Of a DNA stretch of 5,771 bases, positions 1 through 5,771 are shown in pieces. The stretch is from Rubrobacter sp. (GTDB lineage Bacteria; Actinomycetota; Rubrobacteria; Rubrobacterales; Rubrobacteraceae): the NCBI GenBank assembly GCA_019247245.1, contig JAFAPF010000222.1, forward strand, positions 1-5,771. The letters run 5' to 3'. Below the pieces are notes generated by a model. That model had not been told where the DNA came from. It saw only the letters and a program-made list of their open reading frames with translations, and did not search any database. Position numbers and translations under genes: made by a program. Every line of letters begins with the position of its first letter. Within the stretch, counting starts at the first letter, position 1.

Positions 1-16
1 ACAAAAAGATAAAGAA

Positions 17-48
17 CCTCCCCTACTCCTTGTTCCTAGGGGAGGAAC
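17..48 (+). repeat. Two overlapping, mutually exclusive inverted repeats at the 5' end of the decayed gene
   Basis: CCTCCCCTA (17-25) and TAGGGGAGG (37-45) form a perfect 9-base inverted repeat with an 11-base loop. The second arm also contributes to GTTCC (32-36) / GGAAC (44-48), a 5-base repeat with a 7-base loop. Both stems use bases 44-45, so an RNA could form only one at a time. Neither stem is followed by a T-run, so this is not a standard terminator. It covers the TTG (30-32) that is the first possible start of the adjacent pseudogene. Any attenuator or operator role is inference. Confidence 0.5.
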
Positions 49-718
49 GTTTCCGGCTATACATCGAGGCGCTTTATAGAGGGGATAAGGAAGAAGTGAA
101 TTACCTGGTCCAGACCGCTCCCTACGGGGCCCACAGGATAAAGCAAACAGACTTTTCAATCTACCGTACGCTCGGCGATGAGATGGTTAACAGCCTTCGC
201 CTCACCCTCGATCCTCGTCTGGTCGAACTCAGGATGATACAGGAGTTCCAGAAAGTTCTTGGTGGCCTCTCTAAGAAGTGCATCCGTGGTGAAAGGCGCC
301 TACGCCGCGGGCCACGTAGTAGGCTCCAGGCGCACCTGGCAAGCTGCCGGAAAGACAGGAGACCCACCGTGGTGTAAAGAGGGGGAACGAAGCGATGAAG
401 ATCCCCTAATGGAATGAGGATTACGATTCTTGCTGACGATAATCAATAGCCTCAAGGAAGTGAGCGGGAGGCCCGTTCGGGAGCTCGAAGAGGATAAACG
501 CTTGCTTATCAAGGATAGCCTTGACCATTTGGGAGACGTTTTCGGCCTGTTGCAAAGAGAAGTGTGGCCTCGCGCTGGAGAAACTGGTGAAGGTATACTT
601 CGAGCCTTTGCTAGCGGATATAGAGTAGCTGAAGAATCTTCCGGGCCCGCCGGAGCTGGATCCGGAGAAGCTCAAGGAGTACGAAGCGATCTTTGAGAGA
701 GAATGGCATGAGGGCTAA
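30..718 (+). pseudogene. Decayed gene of an unrecognised protein family, about 225 codons, in three frames
   Basis: Coding-like sequence continues across three frames. The first frame, from TTG at 30, reads EERFRLYIEALYRGDKEEV and runs on to QEFQKVLGGLSKK near 276. Somewhere between 262 and 298 the coding sense moves to the next frame (GAYAAGHVVGSRRTWQAAG, KTGDPPW), which is interrupted by TGA at 415-417 and continues as LLTIINSLKEVSGRPVREL to about 560. From 563 it moves again to CGLALEKLVKVYFEPLLADIE, meets TAG at 626-628, and finishes LPGPPELDPEKLKEYEAIF ... WHEG with TAA at 716-718. The composite is rich in Glu, Lys and Arg, has no membrane segment, and looks soluble and helical. It recalls, from memory only, hypothetical proteins of Rubrobacter-like bacteria; no function is known to me. 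The true start may lie upstream of the window, since the first frame is open to the left edge and the TTG has no Shine-Dalgarno sequence. Confidence 0.7.
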
Positions 719-818
719 GGACTGATTATAAGGAGCCTCGCTTACCGTTTAACTCGCAATGGCAATATGGAGCATAGCTCGACGAAACCTTGCAAATCTG
801 CCGTGTTCAGTGCTTCTA

Positions 819-839
819 AGGTAATGGGTAGCATTACTT
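819..839 (+). repeat. Inverted repeat upstream of the peptidase gene
   Basis: AGGTAATG (819-826) and CATTACTT (832-839) pair over eight positions, seven Watson-Crick and one G-T wobble, around a five-base loop (GGTAG). It lies 17 bases upstream of the candidate -35 box of the peptidase. No T-run follows, so it is not a clear terminator of the upstream pseudogene. It could be a protein-binding dyad or chance. The rest of 719-932 shows no coding-like sequence. Confidence 0.35.
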
Positions 840-855
840 GCGTCAGTATTTCTAG

Positions 856-884
856 TTACCAGGCTGGCTCTCCCCTCCTATATA
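856..884 (+). promoter_or_regulatory. Candidate sigma-70 promoter for the M3 peptidase
   Basis: TTACCA (856-861, 4 of 6 to TTGACA) and TATATA (879-884, 4 of 6 to TATAAT) are separated by 17 bases. Transcription would begin near 891, giving a leader of about 60 bases to the ATG at 954. The match is modest; the spacing and the gene-free position are the main support. Confidence 0.3.
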
Positions 885-953
885 TCATCAACTTATAAGG
901 TCCAGCCCGACTCTCTCACTGTTGGCTTAGCCTTGCTGTTACACTCAGGCTCT

Positions 954-2789
954 ATGGCTAGTCAAGAAGGATGCCGCGACAAGCGAAACAACCAAGAAGA
1001 TCTTGCTATCCCCAGAACCGAGTGGGATCTTTCTCCTCTCCTGCTAGGTAATGACGATCCGAAAATTGAACGTGAACAGAAGACCATTGTCGAAGACACC
1101 AAGCGCTTCGTCGAGAAGTGGAAGCCTCGAACGGACTACCTAGAAAACCCCGCAGTCTTAAGAGAAGCTCTGGATGACTACGAAAAATGGCTCCGCTCTC
1201 ATGGGGCATATGGGGACTCAGGCTATTATGTGAGCCTGAGAAGAGCGCAAGACCAAACCGATCCTGACCTCAAAGCCAAAGAAACGGTATTGAACGATAG
1301 AGGGAAAAAGACAACGAACCAACTGAGATTTTTTGTGCTCAACGTAGCACAAATCCCTCTTAACGAGCAGCCCGCCTTTTTAGCTTATCCAGGTTTGAGT
1401 GACTACCGCCATTACCTGGAGCGCCAATGGGCAAAAGCCCCGTATCTTCTCGCTGAACAAAGCGAAAACATATTGTCTAGAAAGAGTTCTACCTCTTATA
1501 GTAACTGGATCCGGATGCGAGAGGACTTCTTCTCTCGCCAGGAAAAACAGGTGCTTCAGGAAGATGGAGCCAAGGCAACAAAAACCTATGAGGAAATTCT
1601 GAGCCTTACTGGCAGCAAGAATAAAGAAGTTCGCGACGATGCTGGCCGCGCCATGAGCGAGATATTGGTAGATATGTCCGGTATCTGCGAAGCAGAAATA
1701 AACTCCGTATTAGAAGATAAAATGACGAACGACGACCTTCGTGGGTATGCTCGCCCCGACACATCGCGTCATTTACAAGACGACATCTCCACAGAAGTCG
1801 TCGATGCGATGATTGCTGCTGTTTCTGGCAGGTTTGATATATCAAAGCGGTTTTATGAATTAAAAGCGCAACTTCTCGGTCTTCCTTATCTTCATTACCA
1901 CGAACGAAACGTCGAGATAGGCGAGGTAGCGAAGGAGTACCCGTATAGAGAAGCTGTCGATCTTGTGTACGAGTCACTTTATGAGCTTGATCCTGAGTTT
2001 GGGGAAATTTTTGCAGATTTTGTCAAGAACGGACGGATTGATGCCTATCCTAGAAAGGGAAAGCGTGGAGGAGCATTCTGCTCATATGACCGTCTGCCCA
2101 CCCCTGTTTATATTCTTCTCAACTACACCAACAAACTGAGAGATGTAATGACCCTCGCCCACGAAACAGGGCATGGCATCAATGACGAGATCATGCGCCA
2201 AAAGCAAAACGAGCTAAATTTTGGCACTCCAACCTTCACGGCTGAAGTTGCCAGTACTTTCATGGAAGACTTCGTGCTACAGAACATACTAAAAGATGCA
2301 AACGAAGAAGAACGCTTCACAGGAATGCTGATGAAGCTCGATGATGAAATGAGTACTATTTTCCGCCAGGTGGCATTCTATCGTTTTGAGCAGCAGCTTC
2401 ACAGTTCATTTCGAGAAAAAGGGTATCTCTCGACGCAGGAGATTGGCGAGGTTTTCCGGAGTAATGTAGCAGCCTACATGGGAGAACAAACAGCAAAGGG
2501 ATCTCATAACTGGTGGATGTATGTTGGTCATTTCCGCTACTTCTTTTACGTTTACTCTTACGCCAGCGGCCTCCTTATATCGAAGTCCCTACAAAACAGT
2601 GTCAAGGAAAGCCCGAGGTCGATCGATAACGTCAAAGAATTTTTGGCAGCAGGACGGTCTGAGACACCCGAAAACACCTTTGGCAGGATGGGAGTAGATA
2701 TTACGGACGAAAGGTTTTGGGAGGCAGGGTTGCAAGAAGTCGATAGATTACTTACAGAAACAGAGAAGCTGGCCGCGAGAATCGGCTAA
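954..2789 (+). CDS. M3 family zinc oligopeptidase (oligoendopeptidase F-like)
   Basis: A 611-residue cytosolic metallopeptidase expected to cut short peptides in peptide turnover. From the ATG at 954, the zinc motif TLAHETGHGIND places H403, E404 and H407. A third ligand, E431 in FTAEVASTF, lies 28 residues after H403, the spacing of the M3 family. The C-terminal block HFRYFFYVYSYASG (H526, Y532, Y536) matches the substrate-binding His/Tyr strip of M3 enzymes. The N-terminal 200 or so residues (WDLSPLL, then helical, highly charged sequence) correspond to the PepF-type N-terminal domain. Length is normal (about 600), and there is no signal peptide or membrane segment. The start is uncertain: an in-frame TTG at 933 adds seven residues, and neither start has a good Shine-Dalgarno sequence. 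I prefer ATG. It has no operon partner; both neighbours on this strand are decayed. Its codon use is less GC-rich than the reductase at the other end. The family call is firm, substrate specificity unknown. Confidence 0.93.
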   Translation: MASQEGCRDKRNNQEDLAIPRTEWDLSPLLLGNDDPKIEREQKTIVEDTKRFVEKWKPRTDYLENPAVLREALDDYEKWLRSHGAYGDSGYYVSLRRAQDQTDPDLKAKETVLNDRGKKTTNQLRFFVLNVAQIPLNEQPAFLAYPGLSDYRHYLERQWAKAPYLLAEQSENILSRKSSTSYSNWIRMREDFFSRQEKQVLQEDGAKATKTYEEILSLTGSKNKEVRDDAGRAMSEILVDMSGICEAEINSVLEDKMTNDDLRGYARPDTSRHLQDDISTEVVDAMIAAVSGRFDISKRFYELKAQLLGLPYLHYHERNVEIGEVAKEYPYREAVDLVYESLYELDPEFGEIFADFVKNGRIDAYPRKGKRGGAFCSYDRLPTPVYILLNYTNKLRDVMTLAHETGHGINDEIMRQKQNELNFGTPTFTAEVASTFMEDFVLQNILKDANEEERFTGMLMKLDDEMSTIFRQVAFYRFEQQLHSSFREKGYLSTQEIGEVFRSNVAAYMGEQTAKGSHNWWMYVGHFRYFFYVYSYASGLLISKSLQNSVKESPRSIDNVKEFLAAGRSETPENTFGRMGVDITDERFWEAGLQEVDRLLTETEKLAARIG

Positions 2790-2840
2790 AAGAAGGCAAG
2801 GTTCGCAGTGCCAAACCAGACTCTAATCCGGTCTTGCTGA

Positions 2841-2857
2841 GGGTCGGTGCATGACCC
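2841..2857 (+). repeat. Short inverted repeat downstream of the peptidase
   Basis: GGGTC (2841-2845) and GACCC (2853-2857) form a five-base stem with a seven-base loop about 50 bases after the peptidase stop. It is followed by AAATTGG rather than a T-run, so it is at best a weak candidate for a transcript end. No better terminator is visible in 2790-2880. Confidence 0.2.
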
Positions 2858-2883
2858 AAATTGGCTATTTTGTATTGGTATGA

Positions 2884-3216
2884 GTACTAGAGAATCAAAA
2901 GGTGGACGATGAACAGGTAATCCCTGATGAGGTGCTGGACACCCTTAAGGAGGCTACCCAAAGGCTTAGGACTACAAGAAACCGCTTATGACAAACAGGA
3001 ATAGAGAATGAGCCCCTAAGAGCGCCTACCTTTCATCGGTCCATCCTTCTACCTTTTTGGCGCTTATCCAGAAGGACGAATGTATAAGATGCCACGCCTA
3101 TCGACAATTGTTCATTATCGTGAGGGCAAGAAACTGGTGCCTATATAAAGGGAAAGGAATGTATGGGCACCATAATCGGGTGGGAGGACATGGGAATGAA
3201 TCCATACCACCCATAA
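2884..3216 (+). pseudogene. Decayed gene of unknown family, fragments in alternating frames
   Basis: Three stretches read like real protein but sit in different frames. Frame 1 (from about 2884; GTG at 2902) gives DDEQVIPDEVLDTLKEATQR and ends at TGA 2989-2991, then continues as IENEPLRAP. Frame 2 (3020-3148) gives LPFIGPSFYLFGAYPEG, then RMYKMPRLSTIVHYREGKK and LVPI with TAA at 3146-3148. Back in frame 1 (3142-3216) comes KGKECMGTIIGWEDMGMN and a TAA at 3214-3216. Read together these suggest one soluble protein disrupted by at least one nonsense codon and two frame changes. I do not recognise the family. That all three belong to one gene is inference; they might be remnants of two. No Shine-Dalgarno sequence precedes the first fragment. 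Confidence 0.4.
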
Positions 3217-3292
3217 ACATGTGCTGGTAGCGTAGCATCACTCCTCACAGTAAGCCTGTACACCATTCTATGTATTTTTAGTTATTGCCTCG

Positions 3293-3311
3293 TAACGCTT
3301 AGGAGGCGTTA
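3293..3311. repeat. Perfect six-base inverted repeat
   Basis: TAACGC (3293-3298) and GCGTTA (3306-3311) surround a seven-base spacer. It lies in a region without an intact gene. Its right arm runs on as GCGTTAGCTGC, which superficially recalls an integron attC end (see rejected items). No T-run follows on either strand. Function unknown. Confidence 0.35.
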
Positions 3312-3312
3312 G

Positions 3313-3453
3313 CTGCCGACAACAAAAAACACTTGGAAATCTGAACTTCCGGTGTTAGAAATTCGCGAGAACTCAGAGGGTATGAAGCATGAAAAAGAAC
3401 CGGAGGTTTTACGCCCCGATTCTCACTGTAACCATTGCCAGACACCACCGTGA
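3313..3453 (+). pseudogene. Possible gene remnant ending in a CxxC motif, unknown family
   Basis: Frame 1 is open for 46 codons from just after TAG 3310-3312 to TGA at 3451-3453. It reads KSELPVLEIRENSEGMKHEK, then EPEVLRPDSHCNHCQTPP. The composition is protein-like and the end HCNHCQ has a CxxC pair of the kind seen in zinc knuckles. An ATG at 3382 would give only 23 residues, behind a weak AGAGG. The preceding open stretch in the same frame (3217-3309) is strongly hydrophobic (GSVASLLTVSLYTILCIFSY), as if a membrane segment had once been joined to it, but a TAG separates them. The frame also runs on after the TGA to TAA 3490-3492 without obvious meaning. It could be a decayed protein or chance; I recognise no family. 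From 3454 to 3522 I see nothing supportable. Confidence 0.25.
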
Positions 3454-3522
3454 GAGCTGCGAACCAGCTCCCCAGCAACATCGGTTGCGTAATTCGCTTT
3501 TTAAAGCACTAAAACTTGCGGT

Positions 3523-4041
3523 CTACTTTCCAGAGCTGTCTTGCTGTATTACGTGTTCCAGTCGGTCAGCACTCCACCATAGTTCTTCCACGAGACCTAT
3601 CGTCGCCCAGAAGTCATAGCCAGCATCCAAAGCACTCTACTTGCATTCGGCTGGTGCAGTAGTGAAGTGGCCCTGTCGGGCCTCGCTCACGTACATATCC
3701 AGCTCTGCCGCGCCCTCCAGTTTGCTCCGAGCCCCGCACGAAATGCCGCCTGCACCATCGGAGGGTCGGCGCTGATCGTCACCAACTCGCAATGGTTTAC
3801 TGCCAGACCACGAAGCAAACTCCTCAGACCGGAATCGAACCAGCTGGCGCATCTGCTCCTGGTCGCGTGGGCAGAAAAAGCCGCGCCCGAAGACCACGAT
3901 GAACGGGTAGCCGTCCATGAAGCCCAGTTTCTCATCCAGCGGACTAGGCTTGACGAACTGGGAGAGCCGCCGCGGCTCGTTGCGGTGATCCAGCAGCTCA
4001 AAGTCGGGGAAGGTATCTCCGGCCCGTAGGTTTGTCGTCAT
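3523..4041 (-). pseudogene. Frameshifted AhpC/TSA-type peroxiredoxin
   Basis: Intact members reduce peroxides through an active-site cysteine in a thioredoxin fold. From ATG at 4041 the frame reads TTNLRAGDTFPDFELLDHR, a classic start for the family, and reaches FGRGFFCPRDQEQ with the candidate peroxidatic C57 (codon 3871-3873). Near 3834-3790 the coding sense shifts to another frame, giving LVTISADPP and then VQAAFRAGLGANW (to 3717). It returns to the first frame at ELDM (from 3705). Only 11 bases separate GANW from ELDM, where relatives have a dozen or so residues, so a small deletion is likely. A TAG lies at 3637-3639. The same frame then continues with GYDFWATIGLVEELWW, resembling the GYYFWGRP..EEL end of relatives, to the stop at 3523-3525. 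Total span, about 173 codons, fits the family. No functional full-length product is expected, although a C57-bearing N-terminal piece could be made. The frame and the operon position behind the reductase are clear; whether the damage is biological or sequencing error needs checking. Confidence 0.85.
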
Positions 4042-4049
4042 GGATGGCG

Positions 4050-4054
4050 CCTCT
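4050..4054 (-). promoter_or_regulatory. Shine-Dalgarno site of the broken peroxiredoxin
   Basis: AGAGG on the - strand lies eight bases before the ATG at 4041, inside the 22-base gap after the reductase stop. It supports this start and the idea that both genes were translated from one mRNA. Confidence 0.5.
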
Positions 4055-4063
4055 GTTTTCCAC

Positions 4064-5455
4064 TCAGGTATCGACCGTAGCGAACAGGTTGTTGAGCGAC
4101 TCGGCCAGCGTGGGGTGCGAGAAGACGGCGTTCCGAAGGGCCGTGTAGGGTACCCGACCCATCATGGCTATCTGGATCATCGCCATGATCTCGCCGCCTT
4201 CGATACCCAGGATCGTGCAGCCTAGGATCTGGCCGGTGTCCGCATCTACCACAGCCTTCATGAAGCCTCGGGCTTCGCCCATTTCCAGAGCACGGGCCAC
4301 GTAGCTCATGGGCATCTTGGCAACGCGGAAGTTGCGACCTTGAGCTTGAGCCTCCTGCTCGCTAAGCCCTATTCGGCCCAGCTGCGGATCGATGAAGACA
4401 GTGTAGGGCACGAGTCGATCGGTTGTGGTGGCGTTACCGCTAGCCAAGAGGTTCGTCCTGATGACGCGGAAGTCGTCATAGGATACGTGGGTGAAGGCGG
4501 GACCGCCGTTCACGTCACCCATAGCGTAGATACCCGGCACGTTGGTCTCCAGCCGCTCGTTGACCTTCACGAAGCCGCGCTTGTCCATCTCTACACCGGC
4601 CGCCTCCAGGTTGAGCTTGCCGGTGTTTGGCGGTCTGCCTACCGCGAGCAGCAGGTGCGAGCCCTCCAGCGTACGCTCTCCCTCCGGCGTGTCCACCGTC
4701 AGTCGGATCCTCCTATCTTCTCCCTGCGCGACGTGCCGAGCCTGGGTCGCGAGCAGCACCTCGATGCCGTCCTCACGCATAATCTCGGCCACCGCCTCGG
4801 CAACGTCGGCGTCCTCGCGAGCCAATAGCTGCAGACCACGCTGCACGATCGTGACTTCGCTGCCGAAGCGCTTGAACATCTGCGCGAACTCCAGCCCTAC
4901 GTAGCTGCCGCCTAGCACCAGCAGGTGCTCTGGGACGACGTCTAGCTCCATGATCGTCGTCGAGTTAACGGCAGGTACGGCGTCCAGCCCCTCGATCGGA
5001 GGGTTGGCGGGCCGAGCCCCGACGTTGATGAAGATGTCGTCGGCGCTCAGCCGGACCGTCTCGCCATCGCCGTTGAGGCGTACTTCGAGCTCCTTCGGGT
5101 CGGTAAAGCGGGCCTCGCCCACCAGCAGGTCCAGACCCTCGGTTCGTGCAATGCGCCGCTCACTGCCCCTTCGAAAGTCCTCAACGATGTCTCGCTTGCG
5201 TTGGCGGACCTTGACCATGTCAACGGTTACGGGACCGTTCTGGACGCCATAGTCCGCCGAACGGCGATCCACGTAGGCCGTCTTCGCGCTGGCGACCATG
5301 GTCTTGGTTGGGGTGCAACCTTCGTTGACGCAGGTGCCGCCCACATGCTCGCGCTCGACGAGCGCAGTCGATCGGCCGGCTTGGGCCAGCGTTATGGCCA
5401 ACGGGCTCCCGCCCTGGCCGGCCCCTATCACCACGGCGTTGTAGTGCTGTACCAC
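4064..5455 (-). CDS. FAD-dependent pyridine nucleotide-disulfide oxidoreductase, RclA/MerA-like
   Basis: A 463-residue cytosolic flavoprotein that should pass electrons from NAD(P)H through FAD to a redox-active disulfide. FAD is bound by VVIGAGQGG (G11, G13, G16). The disulfide is [13 protein letters not shown] (C42, C47). The NAD(P) site is [11 protein letters not shown] (G182-E189, with Ser where many relatives have Gly). The second FAD contact is [16 protein letters not shown] (D314). The C-terminal dimerisation domain ends in HPTLAE (H447, E452), the catalytic His-Glu pair. It has no N-terminal heavy-metal domain and no C-terminal cysteine pair, so it is not a true mercuric reductase. 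No lipoamide-cycle genes are nearby, so dihydrolipoamide dehydrogenase is also unlikely. The closest described type is probably RclA (reactive chlorine resistance, copper reduction), by inference. It starts at GTG behind a strong AAAGGAG. The peroxiredoxin follows after 22 bases, suggesting a thiol/oxidant stress operon. The gene is GC-rich and intact. Confidence 0.9.
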   Translation of the reverse strand: MVQHYNAVVIGAGQGGSPLAITLAQAGRSTALVEREHVGGTCVNEGCTPTKTMVASAKTAYVDRRSADYGVQNGPVTVDMVKVRQRKRDIVEDFRRGSERRIARTEGLDLLVGEARFTDPKELEVRLNGDGETVRLSADDIFINVGARPANPPIEGLDAVPAVNSTTIMELDVVPEHLLVLGGSYVGLEFAQMFKRFGSEVTIVQRGLQLLAREDADVAEAVAEIMREDGIEVLLATQARHVAQGEDRRIRLTVDTPEGERTLEGSHLLLAVGRPPNTGKLNLEAAGVEMDKRGFVKVNERLETNVPGIYAMGDVNGGPAFTHVSYDDFRVIRTNLLASGNATTTDRLVPYTVFIDPQLGRIGLSEQEAQAQGRNFRVAKMPMSYVARALEMGEARGFMKAVVDADTGQILGCTILGIEGGEIMAMIQIAMMGRVPYTALRNAVFSHPTLAESLNNLFATVDT

Positions 5456-5463
5456 GAAGCAAA

Positions 5464-5470
5464 CTCCTTT
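5464..5470 (-). promoter_or_regulatory. Strong Shine-Dalgarno site fixing the GTG start of the reductase
   Basis: AAAGGAG on the - strand is eight bases upstream of the GTG at 5453-5455. It is the best ribosome-binding site in the window and decides the non-ATG start. Confidence 0.8.
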
Positions 5471-5524
5471 CTGCCTTGGTCCTTTGACTTACCTGGACCG
5501 TAGGGGTGGCGTCGGGCGCGTCAT

Positions 5525-5547
5525 GGCGTGGTAAACGTTTCCATGCC
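5525..5547 (-). promoter_or_regulatory. Operator-like dyad (AAACGTTT core) upstream of the reductase
   Basis: GGCGTGGTAAAC (5525-5536) faces GTTTCCATGCC (5537-5547) on the + strand. Ten of eleven positions pair, with one extra T at 5532 and one mismatch (5528/5544). The centre AAACGTTT with TGG/CCA flanks resembles operators of LacI-family repressors (central CG, TGG-AAACG half-site). There is no room for a normal RNA loop at the centre, so a DNA-binding site is likelier than a hairpin. It lies 70 bases before the reductase GTG and just downstream of the candidate -10 box, where a bound repressor would block initiation. No regulator gene is visible in the window. Confidence 0.5.
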
Positions 5548-5548
5548 G

Positions 5549-5578
5549 ATTATTCGCCTATTATCCCCTTGATGCGAA
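5549..5578 (-). promoter_or_regulatory. Candidate promoter of the reductase-peroxiredoxin operon
   Basis: On the - strand TTCGCA (5573-5578, 4 of 6 to TTGACA) and AATAAT (5549-5554, 5 of 6 to TATAAT) are 18 bases apart. An alternative -10, GATAAT (5560-5565, 5 of 6), has no good -35 partner. Transcription from AATAAT would begin near 5542, inside the dyad. Confidence 0.35.
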
Positions 5579-5624
5579 ACGCTCTTCTTAATCATTGCTC
5601 TGACTTCTTTTCCGCTCCGCCTTT

Positions 5625-5651
5625 CTTGTGGTTGCTTGCTACGAACACAAG
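5625..5651. repeat. Six-base inverted repeat in the upstream region
   Basis: CTTGTG (5625-5630) and CACAAG (5646-5651) are perfect complements separated by 15 bases, about 75 bases upstream of the dyad at the reductase promoter. The spacing would suit a dimeric regulator. A six-base repeat can also arise by chance. Confidence 0.25.
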
Positions 5652-5681
5652 TAATTGTAGATCCCTGGCGTAATGGCAGCG

Positions 5682-5747
5682 TCACGGAAGCGTGAGAGGA
5701 GGGAGTGAAGGAACCCGATCGTGGTCTACCTCCCTAAACTCAGGGAG
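5682..5747 (+). repeat. Two small hairpins near the right edge
   Basis: TCACG (5682-5686) and CGTGA (5691-5695) close on a GAAG tetraloop. CTCCCT (5730-5735) and AGGGAG (5742-5747) form a six-base stem with a six-base loop. AGGGAG also occurs at 5699-5704, so the CTCCCT arm has an alternative partner upstream. No T-run follows on either strand. If the + strand is transcribed here, this could be a structured leader; that is inference. Confidence 0.3.
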
Positions 5748-5771
5748 CCTATCGTCAGTATTCGACTCTCG
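5721..5771 (+). CDS. Possible start of a gene leaving the window
   Basis: From GTG at 5721 the frame is open to the right edge (17 codons, VYLPKLREPIVSIRLS). GAAGGA at 5707-5712 lies eight bases upstream, an acceptable Shine-Dalgarno sequence and spacing. Seventeen codons are too few to recognise a family, and the open frame may be chance. If real, it would be divergent from the reductase and might share its control region. Confidence 0.2.
   Translation, partial: MVYLPKLREPIVSIRLS

Noticed and set aside
415..417. In-frame TGA read as selenocysteine in the first decayed gene
   Set aside because: The same gene also has a TAG and two frame changes, so simple decay explains it better. No SECIS-like hairpin is apparent after it.
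1606..1977. 123-codon open frame on the - strand inside the peptidase
   Set aside because: It is antisense to the confident M3 peptidase, with a low-complexity Arg/Leu/Ser-rich translation.
3293..3318. Integron attC-like site (GCGTTAGCTGC after an inverted repeat)
   Set aside because: No partner RYYYAAC core at the right distance, no second inverted core pair and no integrase. The similarity is limited to one short end.
3389..3619. 76-codon open frame on the + strand
   Set aside because: Its composition is not protein-like (many Ser, His, Arg and Cys without pattern), it lacks an SD, and it overlaps both the CxxC fragment and the peroxiredoxin C-terminal end, which read better.
3706..3834. 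Programmed ribosomal frameshifting in the peroxiredoxin
   Set aside because: Two opposite frame changes, a likely deletion and a TAG occur together, and no slippery heptamer is evident at the switch points.
4340..4828. 162-codon open frame on the + strand opposite the reductase
   Set aside because: It lies wholly antisense to a gene with every family motif. GC-rich genes commonly leave long open frames on the opposite strand, and its translation has no recognisable domain. The same applies to the + strand frames at 4542-4904, 4950-5252 and 5201-5503.
4064..5455. Mercuric reductase (MerA)
   Set aside because: The CxxxxC core fits, but there is no N-terminal metal-binding domain, no C-terminal cysteine pair, and no mer genes nearby.
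1..5771. CRISPR array, tRNA or rRNA gene, insertion sequence or known defence system
   Set aside because: No regularly spaced repeats, no cloverleaf, no transposase motif or terminal repeats, and no nuclease, toxin or reverse-transcriptase motifs were found on reading both strands.

Overview
The window looks like bacterial chromosomal DNA in which two intact genes sit among decayed ones. The intact genes are an M3-family oligopeptidase on the + strand (954..2789) and an FAD/NAD(P) disulfide oxidoreductase of the RclA/MerA-like group on the - strand (4064..5455). By eye the oxidoreductase end is clearly more GC-rich than the peptidase end, so the two halves may have different histories. Recalled similarity of the first pseudogene, the reductase and the peroxiredoxin to proteins of Rubrobacterales or Ktedonobacteria-like Terrabacteria suggests such a host. 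That placement is a low-confidence inference, not a sequence match.

Left part (1..932): a decayed gene of an unrecognised protein family runs across three reading frames (30..718), with two nonsense codons and two frame changes. Competing inverted repeats lie at its 5' end. A roughly 235-base gap follows, holding an inverted repeat and a weak promoter candidate for the peptidase.

Middle (954..3522): the peptidase carries the complete zinc site (HETGH plus a glutamate 28 residues after the first histidine). About 730 bases without an intact gene follow. They contain coding-like fragments in alternating frames (2884..3216 and 3313..3453) and small inverted repeats, but no clear terminator.

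Right part (3523..5771): on the - strand an SD-led, GTG-started reductase is followed 22 bases later by an AhpC/TSA-type peroxiredoxin with its own SD. The peroxiredoxin is broken by two frame changes, a probable small deletion and a TAG codon, yet its C-terminal end is still recognisable down to 3523. The pair looks like a former oxidative or reactive-chlorine/thiol stress operon that has lost its peroxidase. A near-perfect 23-base dyad with an AAACGTTT core overlaps the expected transcription start and resembles a LacI-type operator. The last 50 bases hold a possible start of another + strand gene leaving the window.

I see no RNA genes, CRISPR array, insertion sequence or convincing novel defence system. 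The points most worth following are the broken reductase/peroxiredoxin operon, its operator-like dyad, and the unidentified decayed genes.
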